A stretch of DNA of 64,000 nucleotides from CAWCUU01 sp963798855 (GCA_963798855.1 CAWCUU010000003.1:682001-746000); one strand, 5' to 3'. Positions 27,617 to 37,803 are shown, counted from the stretch's first letter. Notes: generated by a model from the letters alone, not told the origin. Made by a program: numbers and translations.

Positions 27617-29878
27617 ATGAAAAAGAAGAAACGCAGTTCGGGCAGGCGTCGAGGTCGCAACAGATCTGCGGGTGCGGCGGGAATCCCGAGCATTCAGCCG
27701 GAGGACGTGCTCGAAGGCCCTGGATTCCGGATGGAAAGGCATGGGCGCTTTATCCATTCCTCGACGTACTGGACGGCTGAGGAGCAAAAAGCACTGTTGC
27801 AGGCTATGGCCACGAGCGTGCCTGCCGTTGAGCAGTCAATTCAGGACGAGGCTCAGAAGGTCGCAAGCATTTTCGCGAAGCATGACACCTTCCAAGTGCT
27901 CTCCGCATTGTCCCTTCGTAACCATTTGATGGATCCAGAGACGTACGTCGAGTGGGCGCACGCGGGTAAGTCGGTCGTGGTAGAGTACGCCTCACTGATC
28001 GCCTTGAAGGCCGCGTATGCTGTTGGTAAGGAGGGTGAGGAACTCTATGCGAATGGACAAGTAGTCGGCGAACTGCAGGACGCGATAGAACACGTGGTGA
28101 GAGACAGCGTCATGCTTCAGGTCGCACGCTCGGCAGCTGCCGGACTCCGCGACGGACATGAGGGAAACCCAAGCGTCGATGATGAGATCCAGTTCGTCAC
28201 GCGCTTAAATGAGACCGCCGTTCGAAATCCGGCATACCAGCATCACCACATTGAGGTATTGCGGGGCTTGTACAGGCCCTTCCAGACTGAGCTGCAGCGT
28301 CTGGCGGGATTCACTGTTGATGATGCCATCGCGATCGCCGACTCGATCCCGAAACGGGTAAGCCGGCGCTTCGCCGAGAGAGCGGAACTAGCGCGCACGA
28401 GCTTCCAATCCGTGGAGGCCCAAGTACGCCAGATGCGCAAAGGCAAGCTTGGACCGGAAGTCCAGGGCTCGTTGCCAGCGGACTCGCCAGAAGCGGGACG
28501 TGCAGACTTTTTCCGTGAACTCGCCTCCCGATCGAAGAAGGACGTTAAGCGCTACCTCAAGTACGCCGCAGTCGAATGGGAAATATTTTGTTCGGCTGAC
28601 ATATGCTGCTTTTCTGCCGAGGAGCTCGCATTTGAACTGTCCCTCTCCAGCGATGTTGTCGAGGCGTTTCTAAAGGCATTCTCACTCGAGTTCTCTAGCG
28701 TGTCCCCAGACTTCTATGAACCCAGTCCCACGCACGTGTTACGGGAACGTCCAATCCTCCATCACGACGGGCGTTACTTGTGCCCAGCGATAATGCTGCT
28801 TGACTGGGCGATTCAACCCTTTTTTGAGTCAATGCTGAAAAGGTCTGGTGGCAGCGGATGGGAGCGGTATCATAAGCACAGACATGACTGGGTACTGCAA
28901 ACGGCGGTGCAGCGGCTGCAAGCCCTGATGCCATCGGCCAAGTTCCACGAGAACGTCTTTTACGGCGTCGCAGACACAAAGTCTGAGCAAGCCGAATTGG
29001 ACGCGCTGGCCATCTTCGATTCACTCGCGATGTTCATTGAAGTCAAAGGCGGCGCCTTTACCGCACCAGCGCGGAGAGGCGCGCCAGATAGGCTCAAACG
29101 AGACATTAAGGAGTTATTGGGCAAGTCACACGAACAGGCGCTCCGCGCGAAGCGGGTACTAAGGCGCGGTGGGCGCTTAAGAGACGGCGTAGGAAACGTT
29201 GTGCAAGTCCCGGCTGACCTCCGGCGCAGTCTCCTCCTCTCGGTCTCTTTGGCACCGATCGGGTACGTGACCGCGCGCCTCCATGCAGAAGCCGAGTATT
29301 TCTCGGCGGGAGAGTACTCGTGGCTGCTCAGCCTCTACGACTTGATGGTTGTCACTGATGTCCTCGATCATCCGGCGTTTTTTGCACACTATGCTAAGCG
29401 TCGAGTCGAGACGGCTCGGCTCGGACTGCTCGTGGCAGTTGATGAGCTTGATATTTTCGGGTATTACCTGCTCGAAGGACTGTACTTGGACGATGTGGCC
29501 AAGGAGTTGCGCTCTGAAGGTAAGCCAGTGCGCTTCAATCTGCTCTCGTACACCGACCAATTTGATGCGTATTACGCGTACACCATGGGCGTGCGCCGGA
29601 AGCGCGCCCCTAAGCCGGGGCCTCAACTGAAGCCGGTATTGGATGACCTTCTGATGCGCCTAGAGGTCTCCGGTCTTCCGGGCCGCTTGGACGCCGCTCT
29701 TGCTGTCCTAGATCTGGACTCGGAAAGCCGCGAGCAGTTCGCGAGGGGGATTGAACGCGCTAGAAGGATCGCGGCGCGAGAGGCGCGTGCCTCCAACATC
29801 AAGCTTAGCGGGCCCACACGACGGAGGGTGGGGACTCAGCTACTACTGCGGTATGGACGCGTCTGTGCTCCAGCGTGA
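27617..29878 (+). CDS. Large cassette-borne protein with PD-(D/E)XK-like nuclease core
   Basis: 753 aa, function not established. The basic N-terminus (MKKKKRSSGRRRGRNR) is followed by about 400 residues of mixed helices without recognised motif. Then comes a nuclease-like core: FYGVADTKSEQAELDALAIFDSLAMFIEVKGG, with E460, D462 and E475-x-K477 fitting the PD-(D/E)XK/NERD pattern. The last third is alpha/beta and not assigned. ATG 27617 is the only good start. Its base and codon use (many A/T-ending codons, little CG pairing) differ sharply from flanking genes. It lies in the first visible cassette, before attC 30030. A DNA- or RNA-targeting defence role is inference only. Confidence 0.7.
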   Translation: MKKKKRSSGRRRGRNRSAGAAGIPSIQPEDVLEGPGFRMERHGRFIHSSTYWTAEEQKALLQAMATSVPAVEQSIQDEAQKVASIFAKHDTFQVLSALSLRNHLMDPETYVEWAHAGKSVVVEYASLIALKAAYAVGKEGEELYANGQVVGELQDAIEHVVRDSVMLQVARSAAAGLRDGHEGNPSVDDEIQFVTRLNETAVRNPAYQHHHIEVLRGLYRPFQTELQRLAGFTVDDAIAIADSIPKRVSRRFAERAELARTSFQSVEAQVRQMRKGKLGPEVQGSLPADSPEAGRADFFRELASRSKKDVKRYLKYAAVEWEIFCSADICCFSAEELAFELSLSSDVVEAFLKAFSLEFSSVSPDFYEPSPTHVLRERPILHHDGRYLCPAIMLLDWAIQPFFESMLKRSGGSGWERYHKHRHDWVLQTAVQRLQALMPSAKFHENVFYGVADTKSEQAELDALAIFDSLAMFIEVKGGAFTAPARRGAPDRLKRDIKELLGKSHEQALRAKRVLRRGGRLRDGVGNVVQVPADLRRSLLLSVSLAPIGYVTARLHAEAEYFSAGEYSWLLSLYDLMVVTDVLDHPAFFAHYAKRRVETARLGLLVAVDELDIFGYYLLEGLYLDDVAKELRSEGKPVRFNLLSYTDQFDAYYAYTMGVRRKRAPKPGPQLKPVLDDLLMRLEVSGLPGRLDAALAVLDLDSESREQFARGIERARRIAAREARASNIKLSGPTRRRVGTQLLLRYGRVCAPA

Positions 29879-30035
29879 GCTGGAGCACTATTGTCGGCGT
29901 AAACGGCGAGAATTGGGAAAGAAGACCTGGATTGGCATTGGCGAGCTACTTGGGAAGACCCGCGCCGTGGCGGCTATCGCAGTCTTGGGAATCCCGACAC
30001 TGGTGAACCCACACAGCGGGCCCGCGGGCGTCTAA
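29853..30035 (+). CDS. Small ORF ending inside the attC site
   Basis: 60 aa from ATG 29853: MDASVLQRELEHYCRRKRREL, KKTWIGIGELLGKTRAVAAIAVLGIPTLV. It overlaps the last 26 bp of the nuclease-like gene in another frame and its TAA lies in the attC left core (TCTAAC), a common arrangement for cassette genes. Could be a separate small gene, or a frameshifted C-terminal extension of the large protein. Confidence 0.4.
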   Translation: MDASVLQRELEHYCRRKRRELGKKTWIGIGELLGKTRAVAAIAVLGIPTLVNPHSGPAGV

Positions 30036-30144
30036 CCCGAGCGTTCCCGCTGCGCTTGCTACGGTCCCGTGCCGCTGCGCGGACACCCGCTCCGCCGCGC
30101 TGACGCGCGGCTCCGGAGTGTCGCGAATGCCTGGAACGTTAGAC
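30030..30144 (+). repeat. Integron attC site 1
   Basis: 115 bp. Left core R'' is GTCTAAC (30030-30036) and right core R' is GTTAGAC (30138-30144), exact inverses matching the RYYYAAC/GTTRRRY consensus. GCGTTCC and GGAACG-like segments lie inside the cores. The interior holds a long imperfect palindrome (GACACCCGCTCCG with CGGAGTGTC). Size, ends and folding all fit an attC between two gene cassettes. Confidence 0.8.
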
Positions 30145-30213
30145 GCCATAATTCCCCTTGGCGATGAACAGGTTGTTGCCCAGAAGCTGACGACCAACCA
30201 AGAGATCTCCTCC

Positions 30214-31425
30214 ATGCCTAACTCCGAGAATGCAGATCGCGCCGAGGGCCGAGTTGCACGACTGAAGGGAGCCTTCGGCTTCATCCAGTCCACCGTGGCT
30301 CCGGGGAAGGACATTGATTTCCACACTTCCTGGTATCGAGGGGAGGTGCCTCTTCAGGAAGGAGACGAAGTGACGTTTGAGCTACGCGTGTTCGAAGGCC
30401 GTGAACAGGCGCACTATGTGCGCAAGGCTGGCACTGACGAACCCAAGATTGCCGCCGCTGACGCGGCTGAGGCTGAGGTCCAGCTTGACCCAATTAGTGA
30501 GCGGTTGATCGACTGGGCATATCTTCGGCACATCCCGACGGCCCTGAATGACCTCGCCGCGCTGGCGCTGCCGGAGCGGTGGGAGTTCAAGGATACAGCC
30601 GCGGACCCGGATCGTCCGATGCCGATTCTATATAGCTACCTGATCCACACTTTCGGCCGCCTCGTCCTCGAGAAGAAGATATGCATTAGTTCCAGCGGTA
30701 ACTTCGCAGCTTTTAATACCGGCTTGGTGGATCGGCGCTACGAGCCCATTTACGCTCTCTTTCGAAGGCAGGACGATCCACGGTCCCCCTGGCAACTAGT
30801 AGATTTCTGCACCGCGGGCGAGCGTATGGCTGGGCAGAACTTAGTACGCTATTTCAATCCGCTCCCGCCCCAGGCGCACTATTTCAATGAACCCGCAGAT
30901 CTTCTATACGATGTACGACAGGGCGAGCCAGAGATTTCATGGAGGCACGTTGTCATTGAGAGGATTGACCGCTACCCTCAGGAGTTCATTGAGGAGCACT
31001 GGCCGAGCAGAATTCCGGCCCGAGACACGTCCAGCATGACCAAGGATGAAAGGTCAGATTACGTGCGTGCTTGGGGAGTTGCGATCGAAGAAGACGCGCG
31101 GCTATATCGCAGAATTATGAACAGAGTTCGTGATGCAGTTGATCTTTGCATTAAAAGAGTGTCGTGGAACTTCAAGACGGCCGTGCCTCAGTATTATCCC
31201 CCGGTGAAGAAGCTCCAACTGCTTCTCCCACTATGCTTGGTCGATGATGATGCCGTTGATCTTGCATTGGCCGTAGAGCGTACAGTTTCAAAGAACTACT
31301 TGGCGTACACGGTGTTGCCGCTGAACTGGGCCTACAACAACGCTCGGCTAATCTGCCGCCCCGATAGCGACTGGCTGACGCCCGAAGACATCAGCGACTC
31401 GGACGTTAACATCGCTGAAATGTGA
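30214..31425 (+). CDS. Cold-shock-like domain plus DUF3825 protein
   Basis: 403 aa from ATG 30214, alone in its cassette. Residues about 9-70 are an OB/cold-shock-like domain (GRVARLKGAFGFIQS, KDIDFHTSWYRGEVPLQEGDEVTFEL), likely nucleic-acid binding. The remainder matches DUF3825 as I know the family: ILYSYLIHTFGRLVLEKKI, FAAFNTGLVDRRYEPIYALF, FNEPADLLYDVR, TAVPQYYPPVKKLQLLLPLCL and PLNWAYNNARLICRPDSDWL. DUF3825 has no established activity; fusion to RNA-binding domains suggests an RNA-related role. An upstream in-frame GTG at 30118 would begin inside the attC and is unlikely. Confidence 0.82.
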   Translation: MPNSENADRAEGRVARLKGAFGFIQSTVAPGKDIDFHTSWYRGEVPLQEGDEVTFELRVFEGREQAHYVRKAGTDEPKIAAADAAEAEVQLDPISERLIDWAYLRHIPTALNDLAALALPERWEFKDTAADPDRPMPILYSYLIHTFGRLVLEKKICISSSGNFAAFNTGLVDRRYEPIYALFRRQDDPRSPWQLVDFCTAGERMAGQNLVRYFNPLPPQAHYFNEPADLLYDVRQGEPEISWRHVVIERIDRYPQEFIEEHWPSRIPARDTSSMTKDERSDYVRAWGVAIEEDARLYRRIMNRVRDAVDLCIKRVSWNFKTAVPQYYPPVKKLQLLLPLCLVDDDAVDLALAVERTVSKNYLAYTVLPLNWAYNNARLICRPDSDWLTPEDISDSDVNIAEM

Positions 31426-31479
31426 GCGAGTTTCTGTGCGTGCAGGGCGCCGGTATGTCGAAAATGCGGGAATTACGGC

Positions 31480-31567
31480 GTCTAACAACGTGTACGCCAT
31501 GCCATATGCTCCGACTACGCGCTTCTTCGTTTTCCGTAACTCTTTAGTAGCAGCATGCCAGTTAAAC
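31480..31567 (+). repeat. Integron attC site 2
   Basis: 88 bp. R'' GTCTAAC (31480-31486), R' GTTAAAC (31561-31567, fits GTTRRRY). Inner inverse segments CGCCATGC and GCATGCC can pair. It follows the DUF3825 stop by 54 bp and closes that cassette. Confidence 0.75.
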
Positions 31568-31679
31568 GTTCCAGCGTTTACCCGAAGGGCCGGAGCGGCG
31601 GACGAGCGGAGGGTGCTTCCCAGCACCAGACGATCCGCCGGTCGTTTGGGGCAGCAGCGCGATCGGCGGTTGGGGCAGC

Positions 31680-32057
31680 ATGGCTAATTCGCCCGGCTCG
31701 TTCTATGGCGAAGGGCCTCCCTCCGCAGCCGAAAGGGCGGACATTCTCATGGCGATAAAGCAGATCAGGTGCGGGCCAGTTGAGCAGGAGATGATCGACC
31801 GTCTATATCAGGGTAAGATCAGAATACATGAATTTGATGATACTGGATCGCCGTACACGTACGGGTCATTCGTCGATGCGGATGAGACCGTCTACATTGA
31901 CAGGAACAGCCACTGGACAGGTGGTGGCGTCGATCAGTATCAGCTCTACCTCACGGTCAGACATGAAGGCGCGCACGTTTGGTTCGGGACTGAGTTGACC
32001 GATGATCAGGATCCCGATGCGCGTGAGAATCGAGACGATGCAATCGCCCAGTGTTAG
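31680..32057 (+). CDS. HEXXH-containing zincin-like protein in third cassette
   Basis: 125 aa from ATG 31680. The motif VRHEGAHVWFG (His95, Glu96, His99) is a short zinc-protease site. The preceding NSPGSFYGEGPP and YTYGSFVDADETVYIDRNSH are not assigned. The open frame extends upstream to 31566 without a start codon, and that text also looks protein-like (PPVVWGSSAIGGWG), so the true N-terminus may be longer or derive from a larger protein such as the tail of an RHS-type polymorphic toxin. It may act as an effector peptidase; not proven. Confidence 0.55.
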   Translation: MANSPGSFYGEGPPSAAERADILMAIKQIRCGPVEQEMIDRLYQGKIRIHEFDDTGSPYTYGSFVDADETVYIDRNSHWTGGGVDQYQLYLTVRHEGAHVWFGTELTDDQDPDARENRDDAIAQC

Positions 32058-32073
32058 GAGCCGGAGGCCCTTA

Positions 32074-32586
32074 ATGTGGTATCGCCTTTATTTACTTGTT
32101 TCGTTGATCGGCGCAGGATCCGCACACGCCCAAGCTGGCGGACCCGACCAGCCGACAGGGAGCACAGTCGGAATAACACGTGCGGTGATCGTTGACGCGC
32201 TCGACAGGTTCGCCGGTCCGGAGACCACAGTCTTGCTGAGTCCACTGGTCCTCGACGTGGACCTTGGCGATGCGAAAGCCCGAGGACTCGAGCGCGGTCC
32301 CCGCGGATTTTCTGGGCGGCGGGACGCTGCCGTCCTGCAGGCAATGACGCAGCGACTGCCCCGGCCGATAGCCATTTGCGAAGGTAATTGCGAACGTCCG
32401 GCCGATTGGCTAACGCTGGTGCTGAGTGATCCTGTTGTTGCCGGAGACTCGGCCAAAATCTTCGTGTCTTGGGAGCATAAGGTGCCGGGAGATGATTGGG
32501 TGCGAGGCGGAACCTCCATCTACTACCTGGCGCGCTCAGATCATGTGTGGACTGTGACGGAGGTGGAGAGGGTTTCCATCAACTGA
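32074..32586 (+). CDS. Secreted protein of unknown function
   Basis: 170 aa. ATG 32074 follows GGAGG by 8 bases and opens a signal peptide (MWYRLYLLVSLIGAGSAHAQA). The mature part has VLLSPLVLDVD, one Cys pair (ICEGNCERP) and strands such as LTLVLSDPVV and VWTVTEVERV. It begins 16 bp after the HEXXH gene, so the two are probably co-transcribed; an immunity or partner role is possible but unsupported by homology I recognise. Confidence 0.6.
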   Translation: MWYRLYLLVSLIGAGSAHAQAGGPDQPTGSTVGITRAVIVDALDRFAGPETTVLLSPLVLDVDLGDAKARGLERGPRGFSGRRDAAVLQAMTQRLPRPIAICEGNCERPADWLTLVLSDPVVAGDSAKIFVSWEHKVPGDDWVRGGTSIYYLARSDHVWTVTEVERVSIN

Positions 32587-32599
32587 TGCTCTAGATCTG

Positions 32600-32625
32600 C
32601 CGTGCGACAGCCGGCTGTCGCACGG
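32600..32625. repeat. 26-bp perfect palindrome
   Basis: CCGTGCGACAGCC followed directly by its reverse complement GGCTGTCGCACGG. No T-run follows, so it is not a standard terminator. It marks the right edge of the island; its left arm start CCGTGCGAC recurs at 27420. Confidence 0.7.
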
Positions 32626-32764
32626 GAGGGACGAGCGGCCGCCCTGTGGAAGGGGCAGAGTCGGTCAGCCGCGGTCGCCACGCAGCCGCCGTCGCCGGTC
32701 CATTACGCCGCCGCCTATCTCCCGCACAGCTCGGCGTACGCCGTCATGCGGAATCGCCCCCCTC

Positions 32765-35191
32765 TCACTCCGCCCCCATGGTCTCCCGCGGATCCACCCT
32801 CGTCCCCCGCACCGATGACACGAAGCTGGCCATCCACGCGGCCGCCCCCAGCAGCGCGATCACCCCGACGAACGTGACCGGGTCCGTCGGCTGGACCTCG
32901 TAGAGCAGGCCGCTCATCAGCCGCGTCAATCCCAGCGCGAGCCCGACGCCGACGACCGCGCCGATGCCGGCGGCGAGCATGTACTCGCGCTGCATCATGC
33001 CGCGGACGGCGCCCGGCGCCGCGCCCAGCGCGAGCCTGATGCCGATCTCACGACGCCGCCGCGCGACTGCATACGCCACGACCCCATACACGCCCACCCC
33101 GGCGAGGAGCAGGGCGATGGCGCCGAAGCCGAGCACGACGAGGAGCAGGAATCGCCGAGTCCCGAGCGCCTCGGCCACCCGCGAGCTCATCGTCTCGAGC
33201 CGCACCGGCACGTCGGAGTCGATCGAGCGCACCGCGTCCCGGACGGCGGGGCCGAGCGCGGCGGGGTCGCCGGTCTTCGGGCGCAGCACGGCGGTCATGC
33301 TCCAGGCGCGGAAGGGGCGCTGTCGCCACGGGAAGTAGAACGCGGGCGAGGCGGGGCGGGTGAGGTCGCTCTGGCGGATGTCGCCGACGACGCCGATCAC
33401 GGTCGCGTAGGTGTCCTTGTCCCAGTAGTCGTCCATGCCGCCGCCGGTCATGCGCTTGCCGATCGCGTCCTCGCCCGGCCAGGTGAGGTCGGCGAACGCC
33501 TTGTTGACGACGACGACGTGGCCGGCGGTGGGGCCGTCGCGCTCGTCGAAGAGGCGGCCGCGCAGCAGCGGGATGCCCATCGCGCGGAACCACGCGGCGT
33601 CGGTGATCTGGTACTCGCCGTCGGACGTCGGCTTGGGGGCGCCCTCGACCTTCACCTGGCCGTTCGGCGCGCCGTCCATCGGCGCGTTCGAGACGAGGCC
33701 GGCGGTCTCGACGCCGGGCAGCGCGCTCAGCGTCGCCGACAGGCGCTCGTAGTAGAGGCGCTTGGACTCGTTGTCGCCGTAGCTGGACGACGGCGGGTCG
33801 ACGGTCGCGGTGAGCAGGCCGCCGGTGCGGAACCCGGGCTCGACGGCGAGCACGGAGCGGAAGCTGCGCAGCAGCAGGCCGGAGCCGACGAGCAGCACGA
33901 GCGCGAGCGCGGTCTCGCACGCGATCAGCCACTTCCAGATGCGCTGGCGACGGCGGTCCGTGCCGGCGCGCAGGCCGCCGCGCAGCGAGTGGACGGCGCC
34001 GCGCGCGACGCGCACGCCGGGCAGCACGCCGGAGAGCACGGCGGCGAGCAGCGCGACCGCGAACGTGAAGCCGACGACGCGCAGGTCGAGGCGGATGTCC
34101 TCGAGTCGCGGCAGCTCCGCGGGCGCGATCGCCGGCAGCACGCGCAGCAGCGTCCAGGCGAGGGCGAGGCCGAGCAGCGCGCCGATCGTGCTGAGCGCGA
34201 GCACCTCGCCGAACGCGACGACGAGCATGCGGCCGCGGCCGGCGCCGAGCGCGTGGCGGACGGCCAGCTCGTGCTCGCGCGCGGTGCCGCGGGCGAGCGT
34301 GGTGCTCGCGATGTTCGTGCACGCGACGAGCAGCACGAGCAGCGCGGCGCCGAGCAGGATCCAGAGCGGACGCGTGACGTCGCCGACGAGCGACGCGCGC
34401 AGCGGCACGATGTCGACCTGGCGCGGGAAGTACGCGTCGGTCGCCGGGTCGTTCGCCTCGGGCGAGTCCTCGGCGAAGCGGCGCGTGACGGCGTCCAGCT
34501 CGGCGTCGGCCTGCTGCTCGGTCGCGCCGGGCGCGAGCCGGCCGACGACGATGAAGTTGTGCGCGGTGCGGTAGTCGCTCTGCTCCTCCAGCTCGAGCGG
34601 GTACCAGATGTCCATGCCGTGGGGGTAGTCGAAGCCGGGCGGCATGACGCCGACGACCTGCACCGGGAAGCCGCTGACCGTGAGCGGGTGCGCGGCGAGG
34701 TCGCGGTCGGCACCCATGTGGTTGCGCCAGAACGCGTCGCTCACGACGACGACGGGCGCGGCGCCCTGGCGGTGGTCGCCGGAGAGCAGCGGCCGGCCGA
34801 TGACGCGGCGTGACGCGCAGCGTGCGGAAGAAGCCGTCGCTCACGGCGACCACGCCGACGCGCAGAGGCTCCGCGCCGCCGAGCACCGTGGACTCGCCGC
34901 CGCGCGTCGAGCGCGGCCATGCTCTCGAAGCGCGTCGTCGCCCTGCGCCAGTCGTCGAAGTTGCGCCACGCCGCCCGCATCTCGTGCCCCGCGGAGTTGA
35001 CCTCGTAGACGCGCGACGAGCCGCCCCGACTCCGGGAACGCGAGCGGCGAGAGCAGCACGCCGTCGACGATGCTGAAGACGGCCGCGTTCGCGCCGATGC
35101 CGAGCACCAGCGTGAGCAGCGCGATCGTCGTGTAGCCGGGGTTGCGGGCGAGGGAGCGGAGCGCGAAGCGCAGGTCCTGGAGGAATGGCAA
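32765..35191 (-). CDS. ADOP-family orphan ABC permease, frameshifted
   Basis: The natural start is TTG 35191 (LPFLQDLRFALRSLARNPGYTTIALLTLVLGIGANAAVFSIVDGVLL). The frame then changes near 35030, 34905 and 34810, with YEVNSAGHEMRAAWRNFDDWR, VGVVAVSDGFFRTLRV and then VVVVSDAFWRNHMG in successive frames. From 34744 the last 659 aa are uninterrupted: ARGTAREHELAVRHALGAGRGRML, GIRLALGAAPGAVRGMM and the RVDPRETMGAE end. Total about 805 aa, normal for the family. No ATPase gene nearby. Confidence 0.87.
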
Positions 35192-35317
35192 GGTCGGCCT
35201 CCGGCGCGGGTGGCGTTCGAGGAACGGCTCTGTGGGTTGGATACGCGATGTCGCCGGAAGGGTTGGAAGCGGCTCCGCGAATCCTTCCGGGCTATCCTCC
35301 TGCCCCTTGGGCGGTGC

Positions 35318-35356
35318 CACCTCTTCCGACGCCTCCGTGTCACGTTGTCGATGTCG
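35318..35356. repeat. Possible right half of repeat family A
   Basis: CTCTTCCGACGCCTCCGTGTCACG resembles the right end of the family A copies (CTCCGAC...CGTGTCA). No clear left half was found. Confidence 0.35.
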
Positions 35357-35467
35357 ACGGACGTTGTAACCCCGAGGCCTCGGCCGGCATTCGTATCAGG
35401 GAAGCGAGCCGGCAATCCGGTGTTCCTCTCGCCCCTGATCTGACCCGCACCGAAAGGATGGAGCCGA

Positions 35468-36007
35468 ATGACACGACTGCGCATGACCACGCTCGCCCTC
35501 GCCGCCACGCTGGCGGCCGCGATGACCGCAGCGGCGCAGGAGAAGCCGGGCCCGGAGGTCGGCATCACGACGTCGCTGAGCGTGCTGTCCGGCGGCGGCG
35601 AGTCGCTGACCGTGTTCTCGCTCCCGGGCGGCGGCTTCTGGCCGCAGGCGGTCGTCTACGGGACCTTCTTTCCGAGCTCGTCATTCGCGGTCGAGCCGCA
35701 GCTCGGCTACAGCCTGATCTCCAGCGGCGGCGACACGGAGTCGTTCGGGATCGGCGCCCTGCAGCTCGAGTGGTTTCCGGGCGACGACGCGGCCGCGAGT
35801 CCCTACCTCTTCGGGCACGCCGCGCTGCAGTTCACGCTCGGCGGCGGAACCAATGCGACGCCGGCGTTCGGTGGCGGGATCGGCTACCGGAAGGCGGTCG
35901 CGGAGCACGTCGCGATCCGGGTCGAGGGTCGCTACCGCCGTTGGGTCGAGGGTGACTTGAACGACTTCACGGCGAGCTTCGGGTTCGGCGTCATCCTCGG
36001 GCACTGA
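35468..36007 (+). CDS. Outer-membrane beta-barrel-like protein
   Basis: 179 aa. Signal peptide (MTRLRMTTLALAATLAAAMTAAAQ) followed by alternating hydrophobic/polar strands (AVEPQLGYSLISSG, GIGALQLEWFPG, SPYLFGHAALQFTLGGG, FGGGIGYRKAV, HVAIRVEGRYRRW) and a C-terminal aromatic-rich strand, as in small OmpA-like or OMP_b-brl barrels. Function unknown. It is divergent from the ADOP permease gene. Confidence 0.75.
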   Translation: MTRLRMTTLALAATLAAAMTAAAQEKPGPEVGITTSLSVLSGGGESLTVFSLPGGGFWPQAVVYGTFFPSSSFAVEPQLGYSLISSGGDTESFGIGALQLEWFPGDDAAASPYLFGHAALQFTLGGGTNATPAFGGGIGYRKAVAEHVAIRVEGRYRRWVEGDLNDFTASFGFGVILGH

Positions 36008-36121
36008 ATCGCGGAGCCGGCATGCGCGCGCGCAGCGTTTGGCCCGATCCTGTGTAGGAAATCGCCTATGACCGCGGTTGGCAGGAGCCAGGATGGGTGC
36101 TTCACTGCACTATGTGGAGGA

Positions 36122-36163
36122 AAACCCCCACGGCACCCCCGCCGCGACCGTTGATGGGGGTTT
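36122..36163 (+). terminator. Inverted repeat, terminator-like
   Basis: AAACCCCCA and TGGGGGTTT form a 9-bp stem with a 24-base loop, 115 bp after the barrel gene. The trailing T-run is short (TTTC), so termination is plausible but not certain. Confidence 0.45.
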
Positions 36164-36266
36164 CACCAGACATCGGTAGCTGCCATGAACGCTCTTCGTC
36201 ACACGCCACGTCGGGTCGCGATGAGGGTTGGATGACACCCCACCCATCCACCAAAGAGGAGGAGAC

Positions 36267-36731
36267 GTGAGAATCGGTACGTGCCTGGGTACGGTAGTCC
36301 TCGTCGCATCCCTCTCCCCGTGTGCGGGCCGGGCCCAACAGGGGATCGCGGACGACGAGACGGCGATCCGCGCGCTCATCCAGAAGACGCAGGACGCCAA
36401 CAACGCGGGGGACGTCGAGGCCTGGGTCTCGCTGTTCGCCGAAGACGCGGTCTACATGCCGCCGGGAGCGCCGGCCGTGACGACGCGGAAGGGCCTGGTC
36501 GAGATCGCGAAGGCGGGCTTCAGAAACCGGGCCTCCATCACGATCGAGCCGCTGGAGATCAGGGTCTTCGGAGACTGGGCGTTCGCGCGATCGCGGGTCA
36601 CGGGGAGCGTCAGGCTTCACGACCGCGACGAGGTCGTGCCAGTGGATGTGAAGCAGCTCGTCATCTACAGCCGGGGAGCGGACGGCGCGTGGCGGATCGC
36701 CCGCCTGATCAACAACAGCAACGCCTCGTGA
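36267..36731 (+). CDS. Secreted SnoaL/DUF4440-like protein
   Basis: 154 aa from GTG 36267, preceded by GAGGAGG. Signal peptide, then ADDETAIRALIQKTQDANNAGDVEAWVSLFAEDAVYMPPGAPAVTTRKGLVE, which is the NTF2-like fold of YybH/DUF4440 proteins, ending GAWRIARLINNS. Members are small ligand-binding or unknown proteins; no catalytic residue can be named. Confidence 0.85.
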   Translation: MRIGTCLGTVVLVASLSPCAGRAQQGIADDETAIRALIQKTQDANNAGDVEAWVSLFAEDAVYMPPGAPAVTTRKGLVEIAKAGFRNRASITIEPLEIRVFGDWAFARSRVTGSVRLHDRDEVVPVDVKQLVIYSRGADGAWRIARLINNSNAS

Positions 36732-36784
36732 CCCTCGCCCCAGCCCCGCTTGCCGCGCCTCCGACGCGTTCCTAGCATGCGACC

Positions 36785-37768
<984 letters not shown>

Positions 37769-37803
37769 GGCCGGGCGGGGGCGAGCGCGGGGGCGGGGGT
37801 GCA

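Noticed and set aside
36122..36163. Riboswitch upstream of the DUF4440-like gene
   Set aside because: Only one simple stem is visible and no known aptamer motif. Listed as terminator-like.
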